From positions 2,852,001 to 2,916,000 of the forward strand of contig NZ_CP069159.1 of NCBI RefSeq assembly GCF_016811995.1: 64,000 nt of DNA. The letters are read 5' to 3'. Positions 49,028-59,540 of this stretch are shown here, piece after piece (the first letter of the stretch is position 1; each line of letters opens with the position of its first letter). Position numbers and translations under genes: made by a program. The notes under the pieces were generated by a model. That model saw only the letters and a program-made list of their open reading frames with translations. It was not told where the DNA came from and ran no database searches. Source of the DNA: Citrobacter sp. R56 (GTDB lineage Bacteria > Pseudomonadota > Gammaproteobacteria > Enterobacterales > Enterobacteriaceae).

Positions 49028-50260
49028 CTATCCCTCTGCGTCTATTTCCCAGCCCTGTCGGCAGTCACCAAACAAACCCTGGGGACAAACGCCCAGCGTA
49101 ACGCGCCTTGCCTGCTGCCAACGCGCAAAATTGCTAATCGCCTGAAACAGACCTTTTTGCAGGGTTGCACCGGGCTTGATCCCCTCTTGCAGGTACAACG
49201 CAATCACTTCCAGCACCCCGCTTTTGCGGTGCATTTTGGCATCCATCCGCCCGACCAGCGCCCCTCGATGCAATAACGGCAGGACAAAATAACCGTATTG
49301 TCGTTTAGGTGCTGGGGTATAGCACTCCAGACGATAGGTGAAATCAAACAGTTGCTCTGCCCGTTTTCGATCCCAGACAACGGGGTCAAACGGTGACAAC
49401 ACGGCGCTGTGCGTCGCCGTTAATTGCCCTGCCAGCGCCTGTTCAAGCAACGGTTGAAGGTCTGCATGGAGCCACAACGTGCCTAATGTTTCAACCTCGA
49501 CTGGAATGATCTGCTGTTGCTCAGCGCGGGCGTCCCGCCATGCATTCAACGCGGGTCGTTTTAAGCGGTAGTAGTCCGCCAGCCACGGTTCACGGAATAT
49601 CCCCAGACTGCGCGCACTGTTATCCAGCATGGCGGTTTCCGCTTGCGCCTGAGAAAGTAAGTCACGTTTATCATCCCAGTGGGGCATGACGCGTTGCGTC
49701 AAATCATACACCCGCTGAAAGTTGCGACGTTCCACTACCATCACTTTCCCGGCGGTAAACAGTCCTTCGAGATGACGTTTATGGGGCTTCCACTCCCACC
49801 AGCCGTTAGCCCCTTTGCGTGGATGTTCAAAATCCGCAGAGCGCACCGGACCGTTATGATGAATATGCTGCATCAGCTGCTCGATTTCATGGGCATGCTC
49901 TTTCATCCAGGCCGCTTTATACTTCCAGCCCATGTTCTCGGGCGACAGCATTCGGTGGCGGATGAGCGCAAAGTCGCTACGCGGCAGAAAACAGGCCTCA
50001 TGCGCCCAGTACTCCATCAGTTCGCCGCGCAATAATGCGTCATCCAGCCACTGCGGCGGATAGTTCCCAAGGCGGCTGAATAGCACCAGATACGGGCTAC
50101 GTGCGACAATGTTGATGGTGTCGATTTGCAACAGCGACATGCGCGAAATGGCGGCGAGAATATCGCCAGGCTGCGCGCGACGGCGTGATTTCTTTAACAG
50201 CCCCTGGGCTGCAAGGTGAAGGTGACGAGCGTCGGTAAGAGAAAGTTGCGGCAACGACAT
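49028..50260 (-). CDS. ycaQ: DNA glycosylase YcaQ (interstrand crosslink repair)
   Basis: YcaQ (410 aa) is a winged-helix (HTH_42) DNA glycosylase that unhooks nitrogen-mustard-type interstrand crosslinks in E. coli. It contains the QID block LLQIDTINIVARSPYLVLFSR (about residues 45-65) with the catalytic acidic residue, and the C-terminal YFVLPLLHRGALVGRMDAK. ATG 50260 (MSLPQLSLTDA) is chosen because it follows GGAG at good spacing; an in-frame start four codons upstream is possible. It lies 41 bp after lpxK. Confidence 0.92.
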   Translation of the reverse strand: MSLPQLSLTDARHLHLAAQGLLKKSRRRAQPGDILAAISRMSLLQIDTINIVARSPYLVLFSRLGNYPPQWLDDALLRGELMEYWAHEACFLPRSDFALIRHRMLSPENMGWKYKAAWMKEHAHEIEQLMQHIHHNGPVRSADFEHPRKGANGWWEWKPHKRHLEGLFTAGKVMVVERRNFQRVYDLTQRVMPHWDDKRDLLSQAQAETAMLDNSARSLGIFREPWLADYYRLKRPALNAWRDARAEQQQIIPVEVETLGTLWLHADLQPLLEQALAGQLTATHSAVLSPFDPVVWDRKRAEQLFDFTYRLECYTPAPKRQYGYFVLPLLHRGALVGRMDAKMHRKSGVLEVIALYLQEGIKPGATLQKGLFQAISNFARWQQARRVTLGVCPQGLFGDCRQGWEIDAEG

Positions 50261-50301
50261 TGAGAACTCCATAAATCGTTCGCCGCCGCAGCCCGATTCA
50301 G

Positions 50302-51279
50302 CTAACGAACCAGCGAAATGAGTTGCTTAAGCAAAGCATCCGGTTCTTCACCTGATAGCTGAGCATCAACGGGCAAATACCACCAGTTATCGTCTGCAAA
50401 CGAACGGCATTTAACGGCATCCTTTTCCGTCATCACCAGCGTCTGACCTTCGGTGAGCAATGCGTTGACGTCACCATAACTGAGCGACTGATGATCGGCC
50501 AGCGCCACGCATTTTTGCGGATGTGCGCCGCATGCGTCGAGTGTCGCAAAGAAACGGGGAGGATGGCCGATGCCCGCCATAGCGACAATATTACGCAGTT
50601 GCGCCACATTACAGCGCTCACCGGTGCGCAGATTGACTGCAAGGCCGGGTTCCAGATGCATGGGAATTTCACCCGGTTCAGCAACGCCGCCATTAACAAT
50701 AACTGCATCCACCGATTTAAGCCGACCCGCGCGTTCGCGCATCGGGCCTGCTGGCAGCCACCAGCCATTACCAAATCGGCGAACGCCGTCAACCACCACG
50801 ATTTCTACATCACGCGCCAGACGGTAATGTTGCAACCCATCATCGGTCACAATAATTTGCACATCATGATGAGCCAAAATGGCTTTTACCGCATCGCAGC
50901 GATTGGGCGAAACGGCAACTGGCGCGCCGGTACGTTGAGAGATCAGAACCGGTTCATCACCCGCTTCCGCTGTCGTGGTCTCGTGTGTCAGGAGCAACGG
51001 ATAGGATGGCGCCTTACCACCGTAACCCCGTGAAACCACCCCCACGCGAATACCACGTTGCTGGAGCTGTTCAACCAACCAGATAACGACCGGCGTTTTA
51101 CCGTTGCCACCCGCCGTCAGATTCCCCACGACAACGACCGGCACTGGCGCACGCCAGGTTTGTTTTAATCCCAGCCTGAAGCACAAGCGGATACTCCCGC
51201 TCACCAGGCCGTATAGCCAGGAGAGTGGGAGTAATAGCCGCCATAAAGGCGACTCACCGGACCAGATGCGTGCGATCAT
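50302..51279 (-). CDS. lpxK: Tetraacyldisaccharide 4'-kinase LpxK
   Basis: LpxK (325 aa) phosphorylates the 4' position of the lipid A disaccharide at the inner membrane. An N-terminal hydrophobic helix (about residues 10-35) anchors it. A P-loop in [16 protein letters not shown] (about 52-67), SRGYGG and [17 protein letters not shown] with the catalytic Asp follow. It is three residues shorter than the E. coli protein at the C-terminus. Its start overlaps the msbA stop by 4 bp, consistent with coupled lipid A synthesis and export. Confidence 0.96.
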   Translation of the reverse strand: MIARIWSGESPLWRLLLPLSWLYGLVSGSIRLCFRLGLKQTWRAPVPVVVVGNLTAGGNGKTPVVIWLVEQLQQRGIRVGVVSRGYGGKAPSYPLLLTHETTTAEAGDEPVLISQRTGAPVAVSPNRCDAVKAILAHHDVQIIVTDDGLQHYRLARDVEIVVVDGVRRFGNGWWLPAGPMRERAGRLKSVDAVIVNGGVAEPGEIPMHLEPGLAVNLRTGERCNVAQLRNIVAMAGIGHPPRFFATLDACGAHPQKCVALADHQSLSYGDVNALLTEGQTLVMTEKDAVKCRSFADDNWWYLPVDAQLSGEEPDALLKQLISLVR

Positions 51280-53024
51280 TGACCAAATTGCATTCTGTGC
51301 AACTGAGCATAGACACCGCGATGTTCCAGCAGGTCAGTATGGGTTCCACGTTCAACAATCAGCCCGTCTTCCACCACTACAATCTCATCTGCCTGTTCAA
51401 TAGTGGAGAGGCGGTGAGCAATAACCAGCGATGTACGGTTTTTCTGTAGTTCGTCCAGCGCAGCCTGGATCGCACGCTCCGACTCGGTATCCAGCGCGGA
51501 AGTGGCTTCGTCCAGAATCAGAATCGGACTGTCGCGCAGCAGAGCACGCGCAATCGCAATACGCTGGCGCTGACCGCCAGACAACAGGACACCGTTCTCA
51601 CCAATGACTGTATCCAGACCGTCATCCATTTTGTTGATAAAGTCCATCGCATACGCCATACGTGCAGCCTCTTCGATCTGCTCGCGGGTGTACACCTCAT
51701 TACGTGCGTAGGCAATGTTGTTAGCGACGGTATCGTTAAAAAGATGTACGTTCTGTGAAACCAGAGCAACCTGGTTACGCAAGGATGCCAGCGTATACTC
51801 ACGCAGGTCATGCCCGTCCATCAGGATATGGCCTTCATCAATGTCATAAAAACGGGTGATAAGACTGGCGATCGTCGATTTCCCTGAGCCTGAACGCCCG
51901 ACTAACGCCACGGTTTTACCTGCCGGAATATTCAGACTGATATTACGCAGTGCAGGCACTTCACGTCCCGGGTAGGTGAAGGTGACGTTGCGGAATTCCA
52001 GGTCTCCGCTCGCACGTTCAATAACACGTTTACCTTCATCTTTCTCTTGCTCGCTGTCCAGAATCGCGAACAGTGTCTGGCATGCCGCCATCCCGCGCTG
52101 GAACTGCGCGTTGACGTTGGTCAGCGATTTCAGCGGGCGCATCAGGGCAATCATGGATGAGAAGACAACGGTGATCGTCCCTGCGGTCAGGTTTTCCATG
52201 ACGCTCGGGAAGCTGGCCGCATACAGGACAAAGGCCAACGCCAAAGACGCAATCAGCTGGATGATGGGATCAGAGATAGCAGAGGCTGACACCATCTTCA
52301 TCCCCTGCATACGCATTTTATTGCTGACTTTGTCAAAACGTTTGGTTTCGACTTCCTGACCACCAAAAATCAACACTTCTTTGTGGCCTTTCAGCATTTG
52401 CTCAGCACTGGTCGTGACCTGCCCCATCGTGTTCTGCATGTTTTTACTGATGCTACGAAAACGCTTAGAAACCACGCGAATCGCAATTGAGACAACGGGC
52501 GCCAGTACGATCAGAATGATCGACAGTTGCCAGCTGTAGTAGAACATCAAGACAAACAAACCGATAATCGAGGCCCCTTCACGCACAACGGTGATCAGCG
52601 CCCCGGAAGAGGAAGATGCGACCTGCTCTGAGTCGTAGGTAATGCGCGAGAGCAAAGTACCTGTCGACTGCTTATCAAAAAAGGAGACGGGCATCCCCAT
52701 CATATGGCCGAACAAGCGACGACGTATTGTCATCACGACCTTACCTGACACCCACGAAAGACAGTAGCTGGAGACATAGCTGGTGATGCCACGTAATACC
52801 ATCAGACCAATCACCACCAATGGCATCCAAAGCAGCACCGAACGGTCTGTTTTACCAAAACCTTCATCCAGTAACGGCTTCAGGAGCGATAACATGAAGG
52901 TATCGCTCGCTGCGTTGAGGATTAACGCCACACCCGCCACGATCAGGCCCAATTTGAACGGCGCAATGGTTGGCCACAGTCTGCGGAATGTCTGCCACGT
53001 AGAGAGATCTTTATCGTTATGCAT
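51276..53024 (-). CDS. msbA: Lipid A/LPS flippase MsbA
   Basis: MsbA (582 aa) is the essential ABC exporter that flips core-lipid A across the inner membrane. It has an N-terminal six-helix transmembrane domain (about residues 25-320) and a nucleotide-binding domain with Walker [10 protein letters not shown] (about 376-384), Q-loop [11 protein letters not shown], signature [15 protein letters not shown] and Walker [13 protein letters not shown]. Length equals E. coli MsbA. It is followed by lpxK with a 4-bp overlap and preceded by comEC with 36 bp. Confidence 0.97.
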   Translation of the reverse strand: MHNDKDLSTWQTFRRLWPTIAPFKLGLIVAGVALILNAASDTFMLSLLKPLLDEGFGKTDRSVLLWMPLVVIGLMVLRGITSYVSSYCLSWVSGKVVMTIRRRLFGHMMGMPVSFFDKQSTGTLLSRITYDSEQVASSSSGALITVVREGASIIGLFVLMFYYSWQLSIILIVLAPVVSIAIRVVSKRFRSISKNMQNTMGQVTTSAEQMLKGHKEVLIFGGQEVETKRFDKVSNKMRMQGMKMVSASAISDPIIQLIASLALAFVLYAASFPSVMENLTAGTITVVFSSMIALMRPLKSLTNVNAQFQRGMAACQTLFAILDSEQEKDEGKRVIERASGDLEFRNVTFTYPGREVPALRNISLNIPAGKTVALVGRSGSGKSTIASLITRFYDIDEGHILMDGHDLREYTLASLRNQVALVSQNVHLFNDTVANNIAYARNEVYTREQIEEAARMAYAMDFINKMDDGLDTVIGENGVLLSGGQRQRIAIARALLRDSPILILDEATSALDTESERAIQAALDELQKNRTSLVIAHRLSTIEQADEIVVVEDGLIVERGTHTDLLEHRGVYAQLHRMQFGQ

Positions 53025-53060
53025 TCAAAAAACCAGCATTTGTTGAAATAGCCGCATATT

Positions 53061-55325
53061 CTACCCGTTATCCTCTGACACGCCAAACCACTGATGATAC
53101 CAACGAGGTAAAATTTGCTCCCGCAGACTGCGTATTCGCCAACCTTGCGAGGAAAAGATAAGCGAAATCTGCCCCTGATGCGGCGTATCCAGCCATTGAT
53201 ATCCCTGTTGCCGGTATCGCTGCCTGACTTTCCGTGAAGGCAATCGCCAGGCGTTGTAACGCGATGCCGAGGCCAGCGCCCCCTGCCCCTCAACATGTTG
53301 AATTAACGCCAGCGACGAAGACGTATTGCTACCATGATGCGGAACCTGAATAAATGTCGCCTGTAAATGTTGCCAATAGTGACTTAGCATTTTTTGTTCT
53401 GCGCCGGATTCAATATCCCCCGTCAACAGCACACTGTATTTACCGTCATCGACTTTGACGACGCAGGAACGGTTATTCCCGTTTTCTTTATTACCTTTGA
53501 TCGGCCAGTGCGCGCGAAACGTCAATCCTTGCCATTTCCACTGTTCTGCCCGAAAACAGGGCTGGTGCCCTTCCCATCCTAACGGGCTTCTTATCCAAAG
53601 CGTTGGCCAGGCTTTCTGTAATGAGTGCAATCCACCACGATGATCCAGATGTTCGTGGCTGAGAATAATGCCTTCGGGTTTCAGGTTGTGCCAGCGTAGC
53701 CAGGGAATGATCAACTGCTGCCCGCTGTCACCCTCCGGCCAGGCTCGCCCGGTATCATAGAGAATAGCCTTGCCATTGCGGGCAATGACCATCGCCAACC
53801 CCTGCCCGACATCCAGCATGTGAACCTGCCATTCATCTTTGGGCTCTGTACGCCATACGGGCCAACTGACTAAAATCGCCCCAGCCAGGCATACCCCCGG
53901 CCAGGTACGCCAGACCGCAAACCGCCAGGCAATAATTATTAACCAGGGAGACAATGCCAACCATTGCCACCGCTTATCAATACTGATCCAGCCTTCCGGT
54001 AAATGGCTGAGTAACCAAAACAAGAGTGCCAGTGAACGATCGGCCAGATACCAACATCCCTCTTCAATGAGGAGTGGTCCCGTCAGATGCACCACCATGC
54101 CAGCCAGAATGAGCGGGACAGAAATAAATGTCACCAGCGGTACAGCAAACAGATTTGCCAGAAATGCGGTCACACTCATGCCATGAAAAATCGCAATTTG
54201 CACAGGTAAGAGCAACACCGTAATGCCTAACTGCAGATGGATAAGACTCCATATCAAGCACCCCACGCGTGATACCGAACAGGCTGGAGCAGGACCCCAT
54301 TGATACCAAAACAGAAGTGCAGCAACCGCCAATGCCGACAGCCACAAACTCTGCGACAAAATGGCAACAGGATCGGCAATAACAATCGCCGCCAGACAAC
54401 AAAGCCAGACCTCCCATCCACTCCATTGCCGTCCGCTTAATTTAAGTATTCCCCATGCACTCAAGGCAATAACCGTGCGTAATGCGGGTGGCTGCAACCC
54501 CGTAAGCCAGGCATAAAACAGGGCGCTGCCGATTCCACCCACAAGGGGAACCGGCCAGCGAATCCACCCCGCTGGCAACACAAATTGCATACCTCGAATA
54601 ATTCCCCCCGCGAGCAGTGCAGCAAAGGCAATATGCAACCCGGAAATCGCCATCAGATGTGTTGTACCAGTATCCCGCATGAGGTCTTTCACCTCCTGCG
54701 GCACCGACAGACGCTCCCCCATCCCCAGCCCCAGGATAACCTGCTGCCAGGGATAGTTTTCCAGCGAAGCCGTGAGAGAAGACAAGTAACGAGCGCGTAA
54801 GCTGCACCGGGGGTCGATCACACTGGCCTGCAAAAAACGTCCTGTCAGAGGTTGGTGCTGGGCTAACGCATAACGCTGGCTATCGAACCCACCTTCATTC
54901 AGCTGAGCATGTACCGCGCGTATCTTTAGCGTCATTGCCCACCGTTGTCCGGCGCACACGTTGCCTGGCAAATACTGATCGTTTAAAACGATGCCCACCG
55001 CCGGAAAGAGTCGCTTCCCCTGCACATGCGTAACTTGCCCATAATGCGTCGTCATATGGTCCGTCGCTGTTATTTGCACAACAGCCTGTTGCGTTGCACC
55101 AGGCAATGTGTTGCCCGCCCAGAGAGTCTGTTTTGCGGCGAAGATCCCCCACAGAAAGAAGAGCACAGTCAGAGCGACATAACGCGACCAACGCCGGGGA
55201 ATAAAACAGAATACACACGCCAGAAGGAATACGACGGCGAGATACGGCGTATCCGGTAGTGCGGGTAATAGCAACAGAGGAAGAATGCCAGACAATGCGC
55301 ACGCACTCACCGTTGTTATTTTCAT
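53061..55325 (-). CDS. ycaI: ComEC/Rec2-family DNA uptake channel homologue (YcaI)
   Basis: This 754-residue polytopic protein is the enterobacterial ComEC/Rec2 homologue. It has N-terminal membrane helices, an OB-like periplasmic domain (about 70-170), the Competence domain with GLGMGERLSV and AISGLHIAFAALL (about 200-470), and a C-terminal metallo-beta-lactamase-like domain (about 495-740) with YDTGRAWPEGDSG, HEHLDHRGG and VPHHGSNTS. ComEC imports single-stranded DNA in competent bacteria. The start is ATG 55325; the frame also opens with GTG two codons earlier. In this window it accompanies sxy. The DNA-uptake role in enterics is weakly supported. Confidence 0.93.
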   Translation of the reverse strand: MKITTVSACALSGILPLLLLPALPDTPYLAVVFLLACVFCFIPRRWSRYVALTVLFFLWGIFAAKQTLWAGNTLPGATQQAVVQITATDHMTTHYGQVTHVQGKRLFPAVGIVLNDQYLPGNVCAGQRWAMTLKIRAVHAQLNEGGFDSQRYALAQHQPLTGRFLQASVIDPRCSLRARYLSSLTASLENYPWQQVILGLGMGERLSVPQEVKDLMRDTGTTHLMAISGLHIAFAALLAGGIIRGMQFVLPAGWIRWPVPLVGGIGSALFYAWLTGLQPPALRTVIALSAWGILKLSGRQWSGWEVWLCCLAAIVIADPVAILSQSLWLSALAVAALLFWYQWGPAPACSVSRVGCLIWSLIHLQLGITVLLLPVQIAIFHGMSVTAFLANLFAVPLVTFISVPLILAGMVVHLTGPLLIEEGCWYLADRSLALLFWLLSHLPEGWISIDKRWQWLALSPWLIIIAWRFAVWRTWPGVCLAGAILVSWPVWRTEPKDEWQVHMLDVGQGLAMVIARNGKAILYDTGRAWPEGDSGQQLIIPWLRWHNLKPEGIILSHEHLDHRGGLHSLQKAWPTLWIRSPLGWEGHQPCFRAEQWKWQGLTFRAHWPIKGNKENGNNRSCVVKVDDGKYSVLLTGDIESGAEQKMLSHYWQHLQATFIQVPHHGSNTSSSLALIQHVEGQGALASASRYNAWRLPSRKVRQRYRQQGYQWLDTPHQGQISLIFSSQGWRIRSLREQILPRWYHQWFGVSEDNG

Positions 55326-55492
55326 AGACACCTCCCTGTTAGAGAAAGTGTGCCGTTTTGTGGTGTGGTTGTCCGGTGGCAGTTTGACAACTTACAGCAA
55401 GGATTCCGCTGTTTTTGGATGGCGGCTGAAACGCGCAAATACAAATGCGAAGGGGATTCCAGTTTCCCATCTTTGACGGGGTTCCAGAAACG

Positions 55493-55519
55493 AAAAAAGC
55501 ACCTCTACGGTGCTTTTTT
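55493..55519. terminator. ihfB terminator (symmetrical)
   Basis: The stem AAAAAAGCACC-TCTA-CGGTGCTTTTTT gives a hairpin with a T tail on either strand. It lies 25 bp after the ihfB stop and ends ihfB leftward before ycaI. Confidence 0.92.
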
Positions 55520-55543
55520 CTGGCTCAAGTTTTAACGTAAAAC

Positions 55544-55828
55544 TTAACCGTAAATATTGGCGCGATCGCGCAGTTCTTTACCTGGTTTAAAGTGAGGAAC
55601 ATATTTTCCTTCCAGATCCACTTTGTCGCCAGTCTTCGGGTTACGTCCGGTACGAGGTGCGCGGTAGTGCAAAGAAAAACTGCCGAAACCGCGGATTTCA
55701 ATACGCTCGCCCTGCGCAAGAGTCGAGGCCATATGCTCCAGCATCTCTTTCACTGCATCTTCAACCGCTTTCGCGGGAATATGAGATTGCTGGGTTGCAA
55801 GTCTTTCAATCAATTCTGACTTGGTCAT
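55544..55828 (-). CDS. ihfB: Integration host factor beta subunit
   Basis: IhfB (94 aa) pairs with IhfA to bind specific AT-rich sites and bend DNA sharply. It is an HU-family fold: helical N-terminus [20 protein letters not shown], then the beta-arm with [25 protein letters not shown], including the intercalating Pro in RNPKTG. Length is the E. coli value. It lies downstream of rpsA by 160 bp on the same strand, separated by a T-less hairpin, so both read-through from rpsA and its own promoter are likely, as in E. coli. Confidence 0.97.
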   Translation of the reverse strand: MTKSELIERLATQQSHIPAKAVEDAVKEMLEHMASTLAQGERIEIRGFGSFSLHYRAPRTGRNPKTGDKVDLEGKYVPHFKPGKELRDRANIYG

Positions 55829-55881
55829 GATTCCTCCGGTTCCTTAAAGGCAAAATTAGCTGTTACTGTCGCTGCATTGAT

Positions 55882-55905
55882 TAAGGGCGGCCGTAGCCGC
55901 CCTTA
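55882..55905 (-). terminator. Intercistronic hairpin between rpsA and ihfB
   Basis: TAAGGGCGGC-CGTA-GCCGCCCTTA is a perfect 10-bp stem without a following T run on the minus strand. It probably attenuates or protects the rpsA 3' end rather than terminating fully. Confidence 0.5.
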
Positions 55906-55988
55906 GTGCTTGATTACAGGACGAATCCCGCAATCTGTCAAGTAAACTCGTGATACTTCAGGATGAAACACCCCGAAGTTTCAGAGAA

Positions 55989-57662
55989 TTACTCGCCTTT
56001 AGCTGCTTTGAAAGCTTCAGCCATTGCATTGTTGGAGAAGTTTGCATCTTCCTGTTTGTTAACAGTTGCGATTGCATCTTTCTCATCAGCTTCGTCTTTC
56101 GCACGAACAGACAGGCTGATTGCACGGTTTTTACGATCAACGCCGGTGAATTTAGCTTCAACATCGTCGCCAACGCTCAGAACCAGAGTTGCATCTTCAA
56201 CGCGGTCACGGGAAGCTTCAGAAGCGCGCAGGTAACCTTCAACGCCGTCAGCCAGTTCTACGGTTGCGCCTTTAGCGTCAACTGCAGTGACTTTACCGTT
56301 TACGATTGCGCCTTTCTTGTTCAGTGCAACCCAGTTGTTGAACGGATCTTCTGCGAGCTGTTTAACGCCCAGAGAGATACGCTCACGTTCTGCGTCAACC
56401 TGCAGAACAACTGCTGCGATTTCGTCGCCTTTTTTGTATTCACGAACTGCTTCTTCGCCTGCAACGTTCCAGGAGATGTCAGACAGGTGAACCAGGCCGT
56501 CGATGCCGCCGTCCAGGCCGATGAAGATACCGAAGTCAGTGATAGACTTGATTTTACCTTCAACACGGTCGCCCTTGTTGTGGGTTTCCGCGAACTGCTG
56601 CCATGGGTTGTTTTTGCACTGCTTCAGACCCAGGGAGATACGACGACGTTCTTCGTCGATATCCAGAACCATAACTTCCACTACATCGCCAACGTTAACA
56701 ACTTTGGACGGGTGGATGTTTTTGTTGGTCCAATCCATTTCGGAAACGTGAACCAGGCCTTCAACGCCTTCTTCGATTTCAACGAAGCAGCCGTAGTCGG
56801 TCAGGTTGGTCACGCGACCAGTCAGTTTGGTACCTTCCGGATAACGCTTAGCGATAGCTACCCACGGATCTTCGCCCAGTTGTTTCAGGCCCAGAGATAC
56901 ACGGGTACGCTCGCGGTCGAACTTCAGCACTTTAACAGTGATTTCGTCGCCCACGTTTACGATTTCGCTCGGATGCTTAACGCGTTTCCATGCCATGTCG
57001 GTGATGTGCAGCAGACCGTCAACACCACCCAGATCAACGAATGCACCGTAGTCAGTGAGGTTCTTAACGATACCTTTAACTTCCATGCCTTCCTGCAGGT
57101 TTTCCAGCAGCTGATCGCGCTCTGCGCTGTTCTCGGATTCGATAACGGCACGACGAGAAACAACAACGTTGTTACGCTTCTGGTCCAGCTTGATTACTTT
57201 GAACTCAAGCTCTTTGCCTTCCAGGTGCAGCGTGTCGCGAACCGGACGAACGTCTACCAGGGAACCCGGCAGGAACGCGCGAATACCGTTCAGCTCAACA
57301 GTGAAGCCACCTTTAACTTTGCCGTTGATAACACCGACTACAGTTTCAGCTTCTTCGTAAGCTTTTTCCAGCGTGATCCAAGCTTCGTGACGTTTAGCTT
57401 TCTCACGGGACAGCAGAGTTTCACCGAAGCCGTCTTCTACTGCATCCAGTGCAACGTCAACTTCGTCACCAACCTGGATTTCCAGCTCGCCCTGGGCGTT
57501 TTTGAACTGCTCTGCCGGAATGGCAGACTCAGATTTCAGACCGGCGTCAACCAGTACGATATCTTTGTCGATAGCAACAACAACACCACGAACGATGGAA
57601 CCCGGACGGGTTTCGATTGTTTTTAAGGATTCTTCAAATAGTTGAGCAAAAGATTCAGTCAT
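55989..57662 (-). CDS. rpsA: 30S ribosomal protein S1
   Basis: S1 (557 aa) binds single-stranded mRNA and helps start translation on structured or weak Shine-Dalgarno messages; it is also a phage Q-beta replicase subunit. Six S1 (OB-fold) repeats are visible; the central ones contain [40 protein letters not shown] and [20 protein letters not shown]. The first two bind the ribosome. The start ATG 57662 gives [14 protein letters not shown]. The leader (57663-57775) has no strong Shine-Dalgarno, as expected for autoregulated rpsA. cmk is upstream. Codon use is highly biased. Confidence 0.98.
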   Translation of the reverse strand: MTESFAQLFEESLKTIETRPGSIVRGVVVAIDKDIVLVDAGLKSESAIPAEQFKNAQGELEIQVGDEVDVALDAVEDGFGETLLSREKAKRHEAWITLEKAYEEAETVVGVINGKVKGGFTVELNGIRAFLPGSLVDVRPVRDTLHLEGKELEFKVIKLDQKRNNVVVSRRAVIESENSAERDQLLENLQEGMEVKGIVKNLTDYGAFVDLGGVDGLLHITDMAWKRVKHPSEIVNVGDEITVKVLKFDRERTRVSLGLKQLGEDPWVAIAKRYPEGTKLTGRVTNLTDYGCFVEIEEGVEGLVHVSEMDWTNKNIHPSKVVNVGDVVEVMVLDIDEERRRISLGLKQCKNNPWQQFAETHNKGDRVEGKIKSITDFGIFIGLDGGIDGLVHLSDISWNVAGEEAVREYKKGDEIAAVVLQVDAERERISLGVKQLAEDPFNNWVALNKKGAIVNGKVTAVDAKGATVELADGVEGYLRASEASRDRVEDATLVLSVGDDVEAKFTGVDRKNRAISLSVRAKDEADEKDAIATVNKQEDANFSNNAMAEAFKAAKGE

Positions 57663-57775
57663 GTTTAATCTTCAGGTTTCATATTTAACGTCCACCTGGC
57701 TCCATGCCGGATGGGGTTGTTTAACATACCCGCTGTCATTCCATTGCAACGGGGGTACTGCAAATTCGGTCGCGT

Positions 57776-58459
57776 TTAAGCGAGTGCCAGTTTTTGGCGC
57801 GCGTATTGTAACGCTTTTTCAATCACTTGCTCAATGCTTAATCGGGTAGAATCCAAAACTAAAGCATCAGCAGCAGGAACCAGCGGCGCTACAGCACGAT
57901 TACGATCGCGATCGTCGCGTTCTTTGATCTCGGCCAAAAGGCGATCAAAGTTAACACTAAAGCCCTTCTCCTGCAACTGAAGCATACGGCGATGAGCACG
58001 TTCTTCAGAGGAGGCGTCAAGGAAAATTTTTACAGGCGCATCAGGGAATACCACCGTGCCCATATCTCGTCCGTCAGCGATCAAACCAGGCGCATCACGG
58101 AACGCGCGCTGACGGCGTAGCAACGCTTCACGAACGCGTGGAAAAGCTGCCACTTGTGAGGCGGCATTGGCGACGTCCTGAGTCCGTATTTCGCCACTTA
58201 CATCTTCCCCTTCCAGAATCACTTCCAGAGTGCCGTTCGTTGAGACAAAACGGACATCCAGATGAGATGCCAGCGGCACCAGCGCGTCTTCAGAGGTTAC
58301 ATCGACATGATGATGTAACGCAGCCAACGCCAGTACACGATAAATCGCACCAGAGTCCAACAGATGCCACTGCAATGCTTCCGCCATTGCCTTGCACAAG
58401 GTGCCTTTACCTGCACCGCTTGGGCCATCAATGGTAATTACCGGGGCAATTGCTGTCAT
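57776..58459 (-). CDS. cmk: Cytidylate kinase
   Basis: Cmk (227 aa) phosphorylates CMP and dCMP with ATP, recycling nucleotides released by mRNA turnover and phospholipid synthesis. It has the P-loop [18 protein letters not shown] (residues 9-26), the CMP-binding region [19 protein letters not shown] (about 126-144) and a LID with Arg residues (SSEERAHRR). Length equals E. coli Cmk. It lies upstream of rpsA, separated by 113 bp, and some rpsA mRNA starts inside or before cmk in E. coli. Confidence 0.96.
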   Translation of the reverse strand: MTAIAPVITIDGPSGAGKGTLCKAMAEALQWHLLDSGAIYRVLALAALHHHVDVTSEDALVPLASHLDVRFVSTNGTLEVILEGEDVSGEIRTQDVANAASQVAAFPRVREALLRRQRAFRDAPGLIADGRDMGTVVFPDAPVKIFLDASSEERAHRRMLQLQEKGFSVNFDRLLAEIKERDDRDRNRAVAPLVPAADALVLDSTRLSIEQVIEKALQYARQKLALA

Positions 58460-58628
58460 CTTTATCTCCTTAAAGGCATACCGTTAACGTGAACGCCGCG
58501 CATTATACGCGTCTGTACGACGGAAAGTGAGTATTGCTTGCAAATTACGGGCAACAGGAGATGGAATGCAGAATAATTACGCAATTATAGCGGGCTGAGA
58601 GGGTATCAGCCCGGAAGATGACAAACTT

Positions 58629-59396
58629 TTACTTTTTATCCGCAGCGATACGTTCGCGGATATGTTGCGCACGTTCGGTTGATGGCGGGTGGGAATCGAA
58701 CATCGATTTAGCATGACCCGAATCCATGGTTGCCAGCTTATCAAAGCTGCCGACTAACCCTTGCGTGCTGATACCGCGTTTTTTCATCAGATCGTAAGAG
58801 AAATCATCCGCTTCCGACTCTTTATCACGCGAGTATTTGGCATTGATTGCCCCGGCAGCAATATCGCCAAGTTGAGATTGAGAAAGCTGAGCCGCTACGC
58901 CGCTGGTGGCGGAGATAGCGTCGCGTGCGGCAACGATAGCGTAAGACGCTTTCATTTCTGCCAGCGAATGCCCCAACGCGACGTGACCCAGTTCGTGGCC
59001 GAGAACGCCTTCGATTTCATTGTCGTTCATCATGTCCATCAGTCCGCTATAGACACGTACGCAGCCGTTTGCCATCGCCCAGGCGTTAACATCACTGGTC
59101 ATGTATACCTTATAATTTACCGGTGTACCGTTGATGTTATTACCCAGCGCTTTGGCGATTTTGGCTAAGCGTTTGCTGTATTTGCTGGACGAACTGGCCA
59201 TTTGATTTTGGCTATCCAGTTCCTGACAACCCTGGTTCGCCATCGCTTTAGCATCGGCATCCGTCAGCGTCGCGGCTTTGTAAGCAGACAACCCTGAACT
59301 TACCGCCATATTGGTGTCGATACCGTGTGTATTCTGACAGCCACTCAGCAGCGCGGCGGAAACGGCCAGTGCCAGCAGTAATTTTACATTTTTCAT
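58629..59396 (-). CDS. ycaL: M48-family metallopeptidase lipoprotein YcaL
   Basis: YcaL (255 aa) has a lipoprotein signal peptide ending LLSGC with the lipidated Cys at residue 20, followed by Gln, favouring outer-membrane sorting. The mature protein is an M48 zinc protease with HELGHVALGH (about residues 133-142) and the downstream Glu ligand in SRDKESEADDFSYDLM. In E. coli YcaL degrades misassembled LptD stalled early on the BAM complex. The start at 59396 is chosen for the signal peptide; earlier in-frame ATGs add a polar tail. It has its own promoter beyond the aroA terminator. Confidence 0.93.
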   Translation of the reverse strand: MKNVKLLLALAVSAALLSGCQNTHGIDTNMAVSSGLSAYKAATLTDADAKAMANQGCQELDSQNQMASSSSKYSKRLAKIAKALGNNINGTPVNYKVYMTSDVNAWAMANGCVRVYSGLMDMMNDNEIEGVLGHELGHVALGHSLAEMKASYAIVAARDAISATSGVAAQLSQSQLGDIAAGAINAKYSRDKESEADDFSYDLMKKRGISTQGLVGSFDKLATMDSGHAKSMFDSHPPSTERAQHIRERIAADKK

Positions 59397-59492
59397 GTGA
59401 ATCATCCGTTGATTAAACATAATTTATATAAATATTAATGAGTTATAAAAGCACACGGAGATTAACATTGTTGCGAACGGCTAAAAAGTCCG

Positions 59493-59522
59493 AAAAAAAA
59501 CGCCGACTCAAGGTCGGCGTTC
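59493..59522 (-). terminator. aroA terminator
   Basis: The minus-strand stem AACGCCGACC-TTGA-GTCGGCGTT is followed by eight T. It lies 18 bp after the aroA stop. Confidence 0.93.
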
Positions 59523-59540
59523 ATCACTCATTATTTATGA

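Noticed and set aside
55950-57626. 558-codon open frame on the plus strand
   Set aside because: It is antisense to rpsA. Repeated S1 domains and strong codon bias create the long open frame; the translation is Phe/Asn/Val-rich with no recognisable motif.
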